Positions 1 to 8,090 of a stretch of 64,000 bases of DNA are shown piece by piece. The stretch lies in contig JABXII010000008.1 of the NCBI GenBank assembly GCA_013373175.1, positions 62,001 to 126,000 on the forward strand, given 5' to 3'. Numbering within the stretch: the stretch's first letter is position 1; each line of letters starts with the position of its first letter. The notes under the pieces were generated by a model. It did not search any database, had not been told where the DNA came from, and saw nothing but the letters and a program-made list of their open reading frames with translations. Origin of the DNA: Campylobacteraceae bacterium (GTDB lineage: Bacteria > Campylobacterota > Campylobacteria > Campylobacterales > Arcobacteraceae). Both the position numbers and the translations under genes were made by a program.

Positions 1-103
1 CAGGTTTTGTAAAGATTAATAGATTTATTATTAGAGGCTAAAATAGAGAATAAAAAAGTTAGGAAAAAAATGAACAATAAATTATATTTTATGTGTTGCA
101 AAA

Positions 104-565
104 ATGAAAATAATAACTTATAACAAAAACTATTCAAAACAAATACCAGAACTATTTACAAATACTATTCATAAAACATGCAATAAAGATTATACAAAAG
201 AGCAATTAAATGCTTGGGCAAATTTGCATATCAATTATGAAGTTTGGGAAAAAAGATTAAATAAAACAAAACCATATTTGACAATATGTGATAAAAAGTT
301 AGTTGGTTTTGCTGAGTTTTATGAGGATTATATTGATTGTTTTTATGTACACCATGAATATCAAGGTTGTGATGTAGGAAAAATGCTTTTAAATAATATT
401 TTTAAAATAGCAAAACAGAATGAACAAACTTTATTAAGAGTAGATGCAAGTATCACTGCAAAACCATTTTTTGAGAAGTTTGGTTTTATAGAAGTAAAAA
501 AGAATAAAGTTGAAAGAAATAATATAGAGTTAGTAAATTTTAGTATGGAAAAAAAGATACTATAA
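104..565 (+). CDS. GNAT family N-acetyltransferase
   Basis: Predicted cytoplasmic acetyl-CoA-dependent N-acetyltransferase of unknown substrate. The 153-residue length is normal for a single GNAT domain. The acetyl-CoA loop (motif A) is visible near residues 79-95 as HHEYQGCDVGKML, followed by the usual helix, and the C-terminal half has the FFEKFGFIEV motif typical of the family. No good Shine-Dalgarno precedes this ATG. A 17-codon ORF with an AGGA site (70-123) runs through the start, so translation may be weak or coupled. It ends in a strong hairpin shared with the converging gene. The family call is secure; the substrate is unknown. Confidence 0.8.
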   Translation: MKIITYNKNYSKQIPELFTNTIHKTCNKDYTKEQLNAWANLHINYEVWEKRLNKTKPYLTICDKKLVGFAEFYEDYIDCFYVHHEYQGCDVGKMLLNNIFKIAKQNEQTLLRVDASITAKPFFEKFGFIEVKKNKVERNNIELVNFSMEKKIL

Positions 566-571
566 AATGTT

Positions 572-601
572 AGGATAATGAGTATTTATACTCATTATCC
601 T
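572..601. terminator. bidirectional terminator hairpin
   Basis: Perfect 13-14 bp stem (AGGATAATGAGTA and its complement) with a very short loop, lying between two converging genes and overlapping the stop codon of the minus-strand gene. It is followed by TTTG on the plus strand and by a T-containing tract on the minus strand. Confidence 0.7.
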
Positions 602-1131
602 TTGTAATCTTTTATTTTGAAGCTATTAAAAAGTATGTCTGTTGCATACATTCTTGCACCATGATTTAAGGCATCTAATATATCTTTATCACTCCAATTT
701 TGAAGCTTTAATTCACTTATCGTATTTTCACTTACTGCGTGAGGATTTTTAACTGAATCAATTACAAACTTTAAAAGAGTATTTTCTTCTTTTTTTAATT
801 TTTCAGAATATATTTTATCTTTTAAATTATCTACTTCTTCTATCGTCCATTTTGCATTATTTACTAAAAGTGCAGTGTTGAAATCAATACAAAAGTTGCA
901 TTTTTCTTGATTTGATACACATACTCTTATACTTGCAAGTAGTGGCATTGATAATGTTTCATGAGTTGCATAATATTTGATAAATTCAAGTTGTTGCTTT
1001 AATAACTGGGGACTTGAACTAAAAAGCTTTGCGTTGTTTCCCACTTCTCCTCTTAGTTTCATTATCTCTTCATATATTTCTAATAACTCACCTGTGGCTT
1101 CGTCTTTTTCATATGTTTTAATTAGTGGCAT
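595..1131 (-). CDS. AhpD-like / carboxymuconolactone decarboxylase family protein
   Basis: Small all-helical protein of the AhpD/CMD superfamily, 178 residues. The redox CxxC is present as EKCNFC at residues 78-81. In AhpD-type enzymes a His follows four residues after the second Cys; here that place is Asn85, so the proton relay is altered. Members act as peroxidase or thiol-disulfide partners or as decarboxylases, and the true role here is not known. A good Shine-Dalgarno (AAGGAG) supports the ATG. It is divergent from a TetR regulator and two palindromic operators lie in the shared gap, so it is very likely the regulated target. Confidence 0.75.
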   Translation of the reverse strand: MPLIKTYEKDEATGELLEIYEEIMKLRGEVGNNAKLFSSSPQLLKQQLEFIKYYATHETLSMPLLASIRVCVSNQEKCNFCIDFNTALLVNNAKWTIEEVDNLKDKIYSEKLKKEENTLLKFVIDSVKNPHAVSENTISELKLQNWSDKDILDALNHGARMYATDILFNSFKIKDYKG

Positions 1132-1149
1132 TATAGCTCCTTTTATTAG

Positions 1150-1167
1150 TTGACTTGTAGGTCAAGT
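1150..1167. promoter_or_regulatory. TetR-type operator 1
   Basis: Palindrome-like TTGACTTGTAGGTCAAGT in the gap between the AhpD-like gene and the TetR gene. Its reverse complement matches the second site almost base for base (ACTTGACCT..AAGTCAA). The assignment to the adjacent TetR protein is inferred from position. Confidence 0.6.
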
Positions 1168-1181
1168 AAAATAATACAATA

Positions 1182-1201
1182 ACTTGACCTGTAAGTCAAG
1201 T
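1182..1201. promoter_or_regulatory. TetR-type operator 2
   Basis: ACTTGACCTGTAAGTCAAGT, a 20-bp near-perfect palindrome just upstream of a TATAAAAT box and the tetR start. Two copies, 32-34 bp apart centre to centre, suggest two dimers covering both divergent promoters. Confidence 0.65.
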
Positions 1202-1222
1202 ATAAAATGATATAATTAAATT

Positions 1223-1801
1223 ATGGAAAAAAATACAAGAGATAATTTAATAAATTCAGCATTTGATGAAATATTTGAAAATGGCTATCAAGGTGCTTCT
1301 TTAACTGTTATATTAAAAAATGCAAAAGTACATAAAGGCTCAATGTATCATTTCTTTGCAAACAAAAAAGAGTTGGCTTTAGTATCAATAAAAGAGAAGA
1401 TATATGAGAGATTTGCTCAAAGATATAATACAATTTTAGAATTAGAATCAAACTATTTAGAAGCTTTTATCTCTAATATAAAAGATACTAGTCAAAGAGA
1501 TTTTAATAAAGGTTGTCCTATAGCAAATATAGTACAAGAGATGTCAAATCTTGATAGTGATTTTAAAGTTTTGATGAAAGATATTTATTTATCTTTTAGA
1601 AAAAATATAAAAGATATTTTGGATAAGGCAATAGAAAAAAAAGAGATGCAACCCTGTGATACATCAAACTTAGCACTTTATATAGCTTCAACTTTAGAAG
1701 GTGCTATACTTTCAGCAAAAGCAACAGGAAATGTTCAAGACTATACAGCTGTAATAGATATACTTTCTTCTTATATTTTATCTTTTCGTTTAAAATTGTG
1801 A
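1223..1801 (+). CDS. TetR/AcrR family transcriptional regulator
   Basis: One-component repressor of 192 residues. The N-terminal helix-turn-helix (about residues 24-47, with ASLTVILKNAKVHKGSMYHFF) has the family's typical GSMYHFF recognition segment, and the C-terminal ligand-binding part resembles the LmrA/YxaF type. The ATG has no Shine-Dalgarno and lies only about 14 bp after a TATAAAAT box, so the transcript may be nearly leaderless. The paired palindromes upstream suggest autoregulation and control of the divergent AhpD-like gene. The ligand is unknown. Confidence 0.85.
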   Translation: MEKNTRDNLINSAFDEIFENGYQGASLTVILKNAKVHKGSMYHFFANKKELALVSIKEKIYERFAQRYNTILELESNYLEAFISNIKDTSQRDFNKGCPIANIVQEMSNLDSDFKVLMKDIYLSFRKNIKDILDKAIEKKEMQPCDTSNLALYIASTLEGAILSAKATGNVQDYTAVIDILSSYILSFRLKL

Positions 1802-1826
1802 GAGGGCTTACTCCTATCACAATTTT
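1792..1826 (+). terminator. terminator after tetR
   Basis: Stem AAAATTGTGA / TCACAATTTT with a loop holding a small inner GAG/CTC pairing. It overlaps the tetR stop codon and separates it from the converging chemoreceptor gene. Confidence 0.6.
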
Positions 1827-1844
1827 AAAGATTGTATTTGAAAT

Positions 1845-4169
1845 TTAAAAACTTTCCCAATCATCGTTATCATTATTTGCTTTGATAACTCCTTCTTTTG
1901 TTTTATGTTGTGACTTTTCTTTAATCTCTTCTTTTATTGAGGTATTATCTTTTTCTTTTTTTTCACTTTTTTTTGCGACAACAGAGTCCTTTCCTTTAAA
2001 CTCTTTATTATTTGCATCACTTACAATATATTTAGCTATTTGGTCTGTTAAACTTGCAATATCTTGGGTTTCAGATGCAATCATTGCATTCTCTTGTGTT
2101 TGTTGATCCAATTGATTTACTGCAACATTAATTTGTTCTATTCCTGAAAGTTGTTCTTTTGAAGCACTTTCAACATCAGAGATTAGGTTTGTTGATTCTT
2201 GGATATCTTCATTTAATACTTTATATCCTTTTATCATTTCACCTGCAATATCTTTTCCATCATTTGCTTTATTTGTGGCATTTTCTACTAATGATTTTAT
2301 CTCACTTGCAGCTTCTGCACTTCTTGAAGCTAAGTTTCTTACTTCTCCTGCAACGACTGCAAAACCTTTTCCTGCTTCACCAGCAGTTGCTGCTTCTACT
2401 GCTGCATTAAGAGACAGAATATTTGTTTGGAAGGCTATTTGGTCTATTACCGTTATTGCTTCACTTATTGCAGTAACTTGCATATTGATATCTTCCATAG
2501 CTACTGTTGTATCATTTGCTAGTTTTTCACCTTTGTTTGCTGATTCAGTTACACCTGCTGAAAGTCGAGACATTTTTGCTATATTTTCGGTATTACTTCT
2601 AATATTACTTGTTATCTCTTCTAAGGCTGCTGCTGTTTCTTCAAGTGAACTTGCTGCTTCATTAGAGCTTTCATTTAATTTATCTACATTATTCAATAAG
2701 CTATTTGAACTCTTTTCTAGTGTTAAACCATTTGATTTATTTTCCACTAACATTTCAGTTATTGAATCACCTAAGCTATTTACTCCTGAAGCTAATTTTA
2801 AAAGATGTTCTTTTAACCCTTTTGTGGATATTTTGTTTAAATAATTATATGAAGAATACTCTTCTACAATATCTAGCACATTATTAATATTATTTTCTAA
2901 AGTATCTGCCATTTTATTTAATACATCTTTTAATTGCATTAATGCAGGGTTTGATACATTTATATCCAATCTTTGTATTAAATCACCTTGTTCAAACTCT
3001 CCTAATACTGTAATAGTTTCATCAATTAATTTTCTATCTTCTTCTATACCTTTTTTTGTCTTTTCTATATTCATATTTATTATTTTTGTCATATTCCCAA
3101 ATTCATCATTTGAATCAATATTTATTAATTCTACTTCTGGTATCTCTCTATTTAAGTATTTAAAGAAGTTTATTAATCCTGTTTGGAAAGTATCTATTAA
3201 ATTAGATATATTTCTAGGTAAGGCTACTGCTAAGAAGATTGCTAGAGCCAAGATTACAATAGATATTGTAATAATTAGAGACTTTATATTTGAGTTTAAT
3301 TGCTTAACTGCTGGTCCAATTAAATCTTGTTCTTCTTTAATTGATAGTTTTACTTCTTCACTTAAATCTGCAATAATAGGTCCAATTACATCAAGTTTTT
3401 TTTCAACTAACTCTCTTCTTTTAAGCGTATCATCATATATCAAAGTAACTGCTTTTGTATATTTTTCTATTAAATCAATTGCTTCATTAAGTTGAGTTGT
3501 TCTTCTACTATTTTGAACAGTCTTTTTTATTGTAGTTATATTTTTAGATAAAATGCCAAATTCATCTTCAACTTTATTGTAGTTATCTTTAGATTCAGTT
3601 TGCAAAAACTTCATTGTATAAAGTCGTGCTAATAGTAGATTTTTAATTGCTGTACCAGTAAGATATGAAGCTTCATGGTTTTTCTCATCTTTTGTAGCTT
3701 TAAAAACAGAAGACAAGATATTTTCAATTTTTTTACCATTTACATTTAATATAGTATTTAATATTTTATCTTTGTCTTTTGTATATTTTACTATTTCATA
3801 AAAGCTATTTTTGTACTCAACCAAATCATTATCAATTTTTAATATATTTGGAGCTCTAGTTGGATTTTGAATCTCTTTTTTGGCTATATCAAGAAATTTC
3901 TTTGTTTTTTTGTAAGAATCTTCAAAGCTATCTATACTTTTTTGTGTAGGTGCGCTTAAATATTTAATAACACTAATTCTTGCCTCTAACATATTTGCCT
4001 GAATACGTGAAGCTAGAACAGTATCTTTTGCCATTTCTCTGTATGAATTAAATCCATCACCTGCTTTATTAGTTGAATAAATACTATAACCTGCTAAACA
4101 GATGATTAGACCAACAATTAAAATAAATGAATAGATTAGTTTCATTTTTATTGTCATATTTTTAAACAT
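1845..4169 (-). CDS. methyl-accepting chemotaxis protein
   Basis: Transmembrane chemoreceptor of 774 residues. TM1 is near residues 8-30, a helical periplasmic sensor covers about 31-290 (long enough for a helical bimodular type), TM2 is near 293-316, then HAMP-like segments and the cytoplasmic signalling hairpin. The hairpin tip is clear in [20 protein letters not shown]. After a Lys/Glu-rich linker the protein ends in DDWESF, which resembles the NWETF tether that binds CheR/CheB on E. coli receptors. The gene follows the histidine-kinase-like gene by 20 bp and is probably co-transcribed. The ligand cannot be told. Confidence 0.93.
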   Translation of the reverse strand: MFKNMTIKMKLIYSFILIVGLIICLAGYSIYSTNKAGDGFNSYREMAKDTVLASRIQANMLEARISVIKYLSAPTQKSIDSFEDSYKKTKKFLDIAKKEIQNPTRAPNILKIDNDLVEYKNSFYEIVKYTKDKDKILNTILNVNGKKIENILSSVFKATKDEKNHEASYLTGTAIKNLLLARLYTMKFLQTESKDNYNKVEDEFGILSKNITTIKKTVQNSRRTTQLNEAIDLIEKYTKAVTLIYDDTLKRRELVEKKLDVIGPIIADLSEEVKLSIKEEQDLIGPAVKQLNSNIKSLIITISIVILALAIFLAVALPRNISNLIDTFQTGLINFFKYLNREIPEVELINIDSNDEFGNMTKIINMNIEKTKKGIEEDRKLIDETITVLGEFEQGDLIQRLDINVSNPALMQLKDVLNKMADTLENNINNVLDIVEEYSSYNYLNKISTKGLKEHLLKLASGVNSLGDSITEMLVENKSNGLTLEKSSNSLLNNVDKLNESSNEAASSLEETAAALEEITSNIRSNTENIAKMSRLSAGVTESANKGEKLANDTTVAMEDINMQVTAISEAITVIDQIAFQTNILSLNAAVEAATAGEAGKGFAVVAGEVRNLASRSAEAASEIKSLVENATNKANDGKDIAGEMIKGYKVLNEDIQESTNLISDVESASKEQLSGIEQINVAVNQLDQQTQENAMIASETQDIASLTDQIAKYIVSDANNKEFKGKDSVVAKKSEKKEKDNTSIKEEIKEKSQHKTKEGVIKANNDNDDWESF

Positions 4170-4189
4170 GTTTTCCCTTTCTTTATCCT

Positions 4190-4879
4190 TTAGTTATCAA
4201 TACTGTTTAAGTGAATACAAAATTTTATTCCATAGACACTTTTACCTTTAAATTCAAATTTATTATCTATGATTTTTATTTCTCCTTTATAATATTCTTC
4301 AATAATTTTTTTTGATATAAGTAGCGTAATATCTAGGGGGATTTCTTCAATTGTGAGATTTGTACTTTTGATTGTAATGATAGTTTTGTCGTTGTTTGTC
4401 TTAGTAGTAATTACTATAAATTTAGTTTTTGCTTTATTTTTTATGACATTTATTATTGAGGTGAAAATATATAAAAATATTTGTGACAGTTCACCCTCAT
4501 AACCAACAAAATAATTACTGCTTAAATAATCAGTCTCAACGGATATATTATGTTTTTCATAAACATAATTGTGTGAAGATACTATATTTTGCAAAGTATT
4601 ATTAATATTAAATAGTTTAATTTCTTTTCTATCAGATAAAAAATTATCAAAAGAGGAAATAGTATTTAGCATTGATTTGATATCTTCATTTATTAAAACT
4701 AAAGTTTCATTGTACACATTTTCTGTTACTGAACCATATTCACTATTAACTAAAACCCCTGATGACATAGTATATATTTTATTTAATTGAGTTTTCCATT
4801 TATTTATTGCATGTGTCATTTCATCGGCTAATTGTAAAATTCTATAATCTTTTTTCGTAAATAAATCTTTTTTATTCAT
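4190..4879 (-). CDS. degenerate histidine-kinase-like protein
   Basis: A 229-residue soluble protein that aligns with the HisKA-HATPase core common in Arcobacter kinases but has lost key residues. The usual H-box (EMxxxIAHQWRQPL) appears as [13 protein letters not shown], so Asn26 stands where the phosphorylated His should be; a His lies three residues earlier. The N-box region ([19 protein letters not shown]) lacks the Asn residues that bind Mg-ATP, and no DxGxG or GxGxG box is seen. It is probably a non-catalytic scaffold or dimerising partner, perhaps for the chemoreceptor encoded immediately downstream. The relation to kinases is inferred from pattern only. Confidence 0.6.
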   Translation of the reverse strand: MNKKDLFTKKDYRILQLADEMTHAINKWKTQLNKIYTMSSGVLVNSEYGSVTENVYNETLVLINEDIKSMLNTISSFDNFLSDRKEIKLFNINNTLQNIVSSHNYVYEKHNISVETDYLSSNYFVGYEGELSQIFLYIFTSIINVIKNKAKTKFIVITTKTNNDKTIITIKSTNLTIEEIPLDITLLISKKIIEEYYKGEIKIIDNKFEFKGKSVYGIKFCIHLNSIDN

Positions 4880-4946
4880 ACATATCTTTTTAAATATTAT
4901 TTTATAATTGATAATGATTATAGCTTACAACTAGGCTTAATATCTA

Positions 4947-4960
4947 TATCCTATAGGATA
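4947..4960. promoter_or_regulatory. TATCCTATAGGATA palindrome (operon side)
   Basis: Perfect 14-bp palindrome. Its centre lies about 31 bp upstream of the minus-strand TATAAT at 4917-4922, i.e. next to the expected -35 element, a position typical for an activator. The likely binder is the HTH protein encoded opposite. Confidence 0.55.
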
Positions 4961-5095
4961 AATTATTTAAATTATTATAAGTTATTATTTGTACTATTAA
5001 AAGATTAGAAATGTATAAGATATGTAAAAATAATTTTCACATAAAAAAATTTTATAATGTAAAATAATCTGCATATTATATTTTTTAATAGGTGA

Positions 5096-5113
5096 TTTAT
5101 CCTATAGGATAAA
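5096..5113. promoter_or_regulatory. TTTATCCTATAGGATAAA palindrome (HTH gene side)
   Basis: Perfect 18-bp palindrome containing the same 14-bp core. Its centre is about 30.5 bp before the plus-strand TATAAT at 5135-5140, so it has the same geometry as the other copy relative to its promoter. Confidence 0.6.
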
Positions 5114-5193
5114 CATAAAAAAAAGCTCTAAGTATATAATAGTAATATTGGTTTAGATATATCTGTAATCTAATTCTCTGCAGTTTAACAAAG

Positions 5194-5207
5194 TTTTATA
5201 GGATAAA
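5194..5207. promoter_or_regulatory. half-site of the same operator
   Basis: TTTTATAGGATAAA repeats the right half of the palindrome 8 bp before the HTH start codon. It also includes the AGGA that could serve as Shine-Dalgarno, so binding here would block translation initiation or elongation of transcription (inference). Confidence 0.4.
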
Positions 5208-5214
5208 TAGAATA

Positions 5215-5463
5215 ATGAATATTTTTACTAATTCAACCCAATCTGAGGTTGATATATTTCATCGAAAAATATCACGAAATATTAAGAGGAGAAGATTAGA
5301 GAGAAATTTAAAACAGATAGATGTTGCCTTGGAGATAGGCATTAATTCAGTAGCTTTTTATTCAAATTGTGAAAACTGCAAATACGGAAAACATTTTAAT
5401 TTAGGACATATTTATAAAATAGCAAAATTTTTTAATATTGAACCATATGAATTATTAAAATAA
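5215..5463 (+). CDS. small Cro/CI-type HTH regulator
   Basis: An 82-residue protein consisting of little more than an HTH_3 domain (about residues 17-80): helix-turn-helix in LKQIDVALEIGINSVAFYSNCE and the closing IYKIAKFFNIEPYELL typical of XRE/Cro-like proteins. It carries two Cys close together (CENC), which might sense metal or redox state, although this is speculation. The three palindrome or half-sites upstream suggest that it regulates itself and the divergent chemoreceptor operon. Confidence 0.8.
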   Translation: MNIFTNSTQSEVDIFHRKISRNIKRRRLERNLKQIDVALEIGINSVAFYSNCENCKYGKHFNLGHIYKIAKFFNIEPYELLK

Positions 5464-5511
5464 AATAATATTAAGTTAACTAAAAATATTACAATCTGTT
5501 ATTACTATTAA

Positions 5512-6024
5512 TCATTGTCCCATTGCAGATTTAGTTGCAAAAATTACAATTCCTATTGCAAATAATAAAACAATTAAAAAAGAAATAATTTTATAAAAGG
5601 TTAGGTTGATTTTTACATTTTCATTATTTTCAACTTCAATATCATTAAATTTCATACATAAATATAGTAAAATAAGACCTATTAAAGTACTTATGAATTC
5701 TATAGAAAATAGTGTTGTTGACATAGCTTCTGGACTAGTTGGAAAAATTTCAAATAAATCAAGAATATATACAAAAATATAAAGAAGTGCAAAAACAGCA
5801 CTTAAGACAATAGAGTATTTTTTCTTTTTAGCAATTAAAAATGCAACGGCAAAGCTTAACAGCCCCAATACAGTAAGAAAAACATTAAATAAAGTAAGAG
5901 TTGTTTCACTATAGTGAGAAAAATCTCTTGTTTCTATTGGACCACCTGGAACTAAAATCGTTAGCAAAACAGATAAAGTAACAAGTAAAAATGCAATAAT
6001 ATTATGAATATTTTTTGAAACCAT
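5512..6024 (-). CDS. hypothetical multi-pass membrane protein
   Basis: A 170-residue integral membrane protein with about five hydrophobic segments (near 9-27, 43-64, 70-92, 100-123 and 144-165). No catalytic motif or known family was recognised. It is transcribed alone, convergent with the HTH gene. A 9-bp inverted repeat (CTTTATGTA/TACATAAAG) follows the start codon region upstream. The function is unknown. Confidence 0.6.
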   Translation of the reverse strand: MVSKNIHNIIAFLLVTLSVLLTILVPGGPIETRDFSHYSETTLTLFNVFLTVLGLLSFAVAFLIAKKKKYSIVLSAVFALLYIFVYILDLFEIFPTSPEAMSTTLFSIEFISTLIGLILLYLCMKFNDIEVENNENVKINLTFYKIISFLIVLLFAIGIVIFATKSAMGQ

Positions 6025-6201
6025 AAATAACCTTTATGTATAAAATAGTAATATTCATTTTACATAAAGAGATATTTTATGAAGGTTAAAATAGCTTTAT
6101 TTATCTAAAACAATAAGTAAATTTCAAAGATTATATTATATTTATCTTATTGCTTTTATCTTCTTTTGCTAATATAATAAAAATAAAAATGAAAGAGACA
6201 A

Positions 6202-6648
6202 ATGAAAGTAAAATATTTAGAAAAATTTTATGTATCAGGTATTACAACTAGAACAAATAATGAAACAGAATTAAATGACGAAAATCCTAAGATACCAGCA
6301 TTGTGGCAAAAATATGTAGATGAAAATATAGAAGGTAAAACTTTTAATAAAGCAAAATCTATGGCTATGTATGGAGTTTATAATAAGTATGAAAGTGATG
6401 TAAACTCTGATTATGATTATACTATTGCAGTAGAGGTTACAAAACCTAAAAATGCTATTACAATAGAAAAAGATAGATATTTAGTATTTACAAAAGAGGG
6501 TGAATTTCCAGATGTAGTAATTGAGACTTGGAAAGATGTATGGGATTATTTTGCCTCAGAGACTTGCGAGTATGAAAGAGCATATAACTATGATTTTGAA
6601 AAGTATGCAAAAGAGAATGAGATAGAAATTTATATCTCTATAAAATAA
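6202..6648 (+). CDS. GyrI-like / effector-binding domain protein
   Basis: A 148-residue stand-alone small-molecule-binding domain of the GyrI-like (AraC effector-binding, Cass2-like) family. Recognisable parts are the N-terminal strand KVKYLEKFYVSGITTRT, the IPALWQKYVDE helix, the YDYTIAVEV strand and the C-terminal YERAYNYDFEKY segment. Such domains bind drugs or other cationic and aromatic ligands in SbmC/GyrI and in multidrug regulators. It starts a run of four tightly spaced genes. The ligand is unknown. Confidence 0.75.
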   Translation: MKVKYLEKFYVSGITTRTNNETELNDENPKIPALWQKYVDENIEGKTFNKAKSMAMYGVYNKYESDVNSDYDYTIAVEVTKPKNAITIEKDRYLVFTKEGEFPDVVIETWKDVWDYFASETCEYERAYNYDFEKYAKENEIEIYISIK

Positions 6649-6658
6649 GGAAAATATA

Positions 6659-7375
6659 ATGCAACAAAAAAGTAAGAGTAGTTTTTTTATCTTAGGAATA
6701 TTTATATTTTTAGGTTTAAGTACTTTAGGGTATTTTTTTCAAAGTGCAGTTGTTACTTATAAGCAATACGATAGAAGTGTAAAAGTAAAAGGTTTATCCC
6801 AAAGAGAATACAAAGCAGATATTGTAATTTGGCCTATTTCATATACAGAAATTAATAATAACCTTGAAAAAATGTATGTTTCAATAGACAAGAACAATGA
6901 AAAAATTTATAATTTCTTAACTTCAAATGGTATAGATAAAAGTGAAATAAGCTTTTCTGCACCAATAATCACTGATAAAGTTGCACAACAATATGGAAAT
7001 GAAAAGATAAACTATAGATACAATGCATTTCAAACAATTACTGTGTATTCAAAAAATATTGATACTGTAAGAGATGTTAAAAAATCTATATCAAAACTTG
7101 GTAAACAAGGCATAGTATTTTCAAGTAATAACTACACAAATAGAACAGAATATATTTTTACAAAATTAAATGAAGTAAAACCTAAGATGATAGAAGAAGC
7201 TACAAAAAAGGCTAGGGAAGTTGCTCAAAAATTTGCAATAGATTCAAAAAGTAAATTAGGAAAAATAAAAAAAGCTTCTCAAGGTCAATTTTCAATCTCA
7301 CAAAGAGATAAAAATAACCCTCAAATTAAAAAAATTAGAGTTGTTTCAACTGTTGAGTATTACTTAACAGATTGA
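6659..7375 (+). CDS. SIMPL domain-containing protein
   Basis: A 238-residue protein with an N-terminal hydrophobic anchor or signal (about 8-28) followed by a SIMPL (DUF541) domain starting at VKVKGLSQREYKADIVIW. The C-terminal helix EATKKAREVAQKFAIDSKSKLGKI is also typical. SIMPL proteins are periplasmic or outer-membrane proteins of uncertain role, linked in some bacteria to oxidative stress or envelope structure. It lies 10 bp after the GyrI-like gene and 11 bp before the racemase, so these are probably one transcript. Confidence 0.8.
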   Translation: MQQKSKSSFFILGIFIFLGLSTLGYFFQSAVVTYKQYDRSVKVKGLSQREYKADIVIWPISYTEINNNLEKMYVSIDKNNEKIYNFLTSNGIDKSEISFSAPIITDKVAQQYGNEKINYRYNAFQTITVYSKNIDTVRDVKKSISKLGKQGIVFSSNNYTNRTEYIFTKLNEVKPKMIEEATKKAREVAQKFAIDSKSKLGKIKKASQGQFSISQRDKNNPQIKKIRVVSTVEYYLTD

Positions 7376-7386
7376 TAAGGCATTAA

Positions 7387-8079
7387 ATGAAAACTATAGG
7401 ACTACTTGGTGGAATGAGTTGGGAGAGTACAGCTTTATACTACAAACAAATCAATGAAGAAGTGAAAAAACAACTAGGTGGATTGCATAGTGCTAAAGTA
7501 GTCATTTATAGTGTAGATTTTGATGAAATAGAAAAACTTCAACACGAGGGAAAGTGGGATGAAACAGCAAATATTTTAAGCAAGGCTGCTAAAAATATTC
7601 AAAATGCAAGTGCTGATTTTATAGTTATTTGTACAAACACTATGCATAAAGTAGCTCCTATCATACAAGAAAATATTGATATTCCTATTTTACATATTGC
7701 AAATGCTACAGGAAAAAAACTACAAGAAAAAGGAATTAAAAAAGTAGGACTTTTAGGTACTGCTTTTACTATGGAACAAGATTTTTATAAAGATACTATT
7801 ACTAATAACTTTGGTATTGAAGTTATTATTCCTAGTAAAGAGGATATAAAAATAGTACATAGTATTATATATGAAGAATTGTGCTTAGGAATTATAAAAG
7901 AGTCATCAAAGAAAGAGTACTTACGAATAATAAACTCACTAGAAGATGAAGGTGCACAAGGTGTTATTTTAGGTTGTACTGAAATAGGGATGTTAGTATC
8001 TCAAGAGGATACTAAAACTAAACTATTTGATACAACATATATACATGCAATTGAGGCTGTAAAAAAAGCTCTTAATTAA
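7387..8079 (+). CDS. aspartate/glutamate racemase family protein (YgeA/RacX-like)
   Basis: PLP-independent amino acid racemase of 230 residues, a usual length. Both catalytic cysteines are in their motifs: CTNTMHK near residue 82 and LGCTEIGM near residue 198. The glycine-rich N-terminus GLLGGMSWEST is characteristic of YgeA/RacX. The substrate could be aspartate, glutamate or, as in YgeA, several amino acids. It is the third gene in a closely spaced run. Confidence 0.87.
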   Translation: MKTIGLLGGMSWESTALYYKQINEEVKKQLGGLHSAKVVIYSVDFDEIEKLQHEGKWDETANILSKAAKNIQNASADFIVICTNTMHKVAPIIQENIDIPILHIANATGKKLQEKGIKKVGLLGTAFTMEQDFYKDTITNNFGIEVIIPSKEDIKIVHSIIYEELCLGIIKESSKKEYLRIINSLEDEGAQGVILGCTEIGMLVSQEDTKTKLFDTTYIHAIEAVKKALN

Positions 8080-8090
8080 AAGGATTGATT

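Larger units (their letters stand above)
4880..5214. other. 335-bp divergent regulatory region
   Basis: Gap between the kinase-like/chemoreceptor operon and the small HTH gene. It contains -10-like boxes for both directions (TATAAT on the minus strand at 4917-4922 and on the plus strand at 5135-5140), two perfect TATCCTATAGGATA palindromes and one half-site. No coding ORF or RNA gene was recognised. Confidence 0.6.

Noticed and set aside
70-123. 17-codon ORF with an AGGA site running through the start of the first GNAT gene
   Set aside because: Too short and of ordinary composition; it may only be chance in AT-rich DNA. It is mentioned with the GNAT gene because that gene lacks its own Shine-Dalgarno.
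2159-2887. Leu/His-rich and other plus-strand ORFs over the chemoreceptor gene
   Set aside because: Antisense shadows of the MCP signalling domain with odd composition and no ribosome-binding sites.
6032-6067. Inverted repeat CTTTATGTA/TACATAAAG upstream of the membrane protein gene
   Set aside because: Loop of about 20 nt and AT-rich arms; likely chance, no second copy seen.
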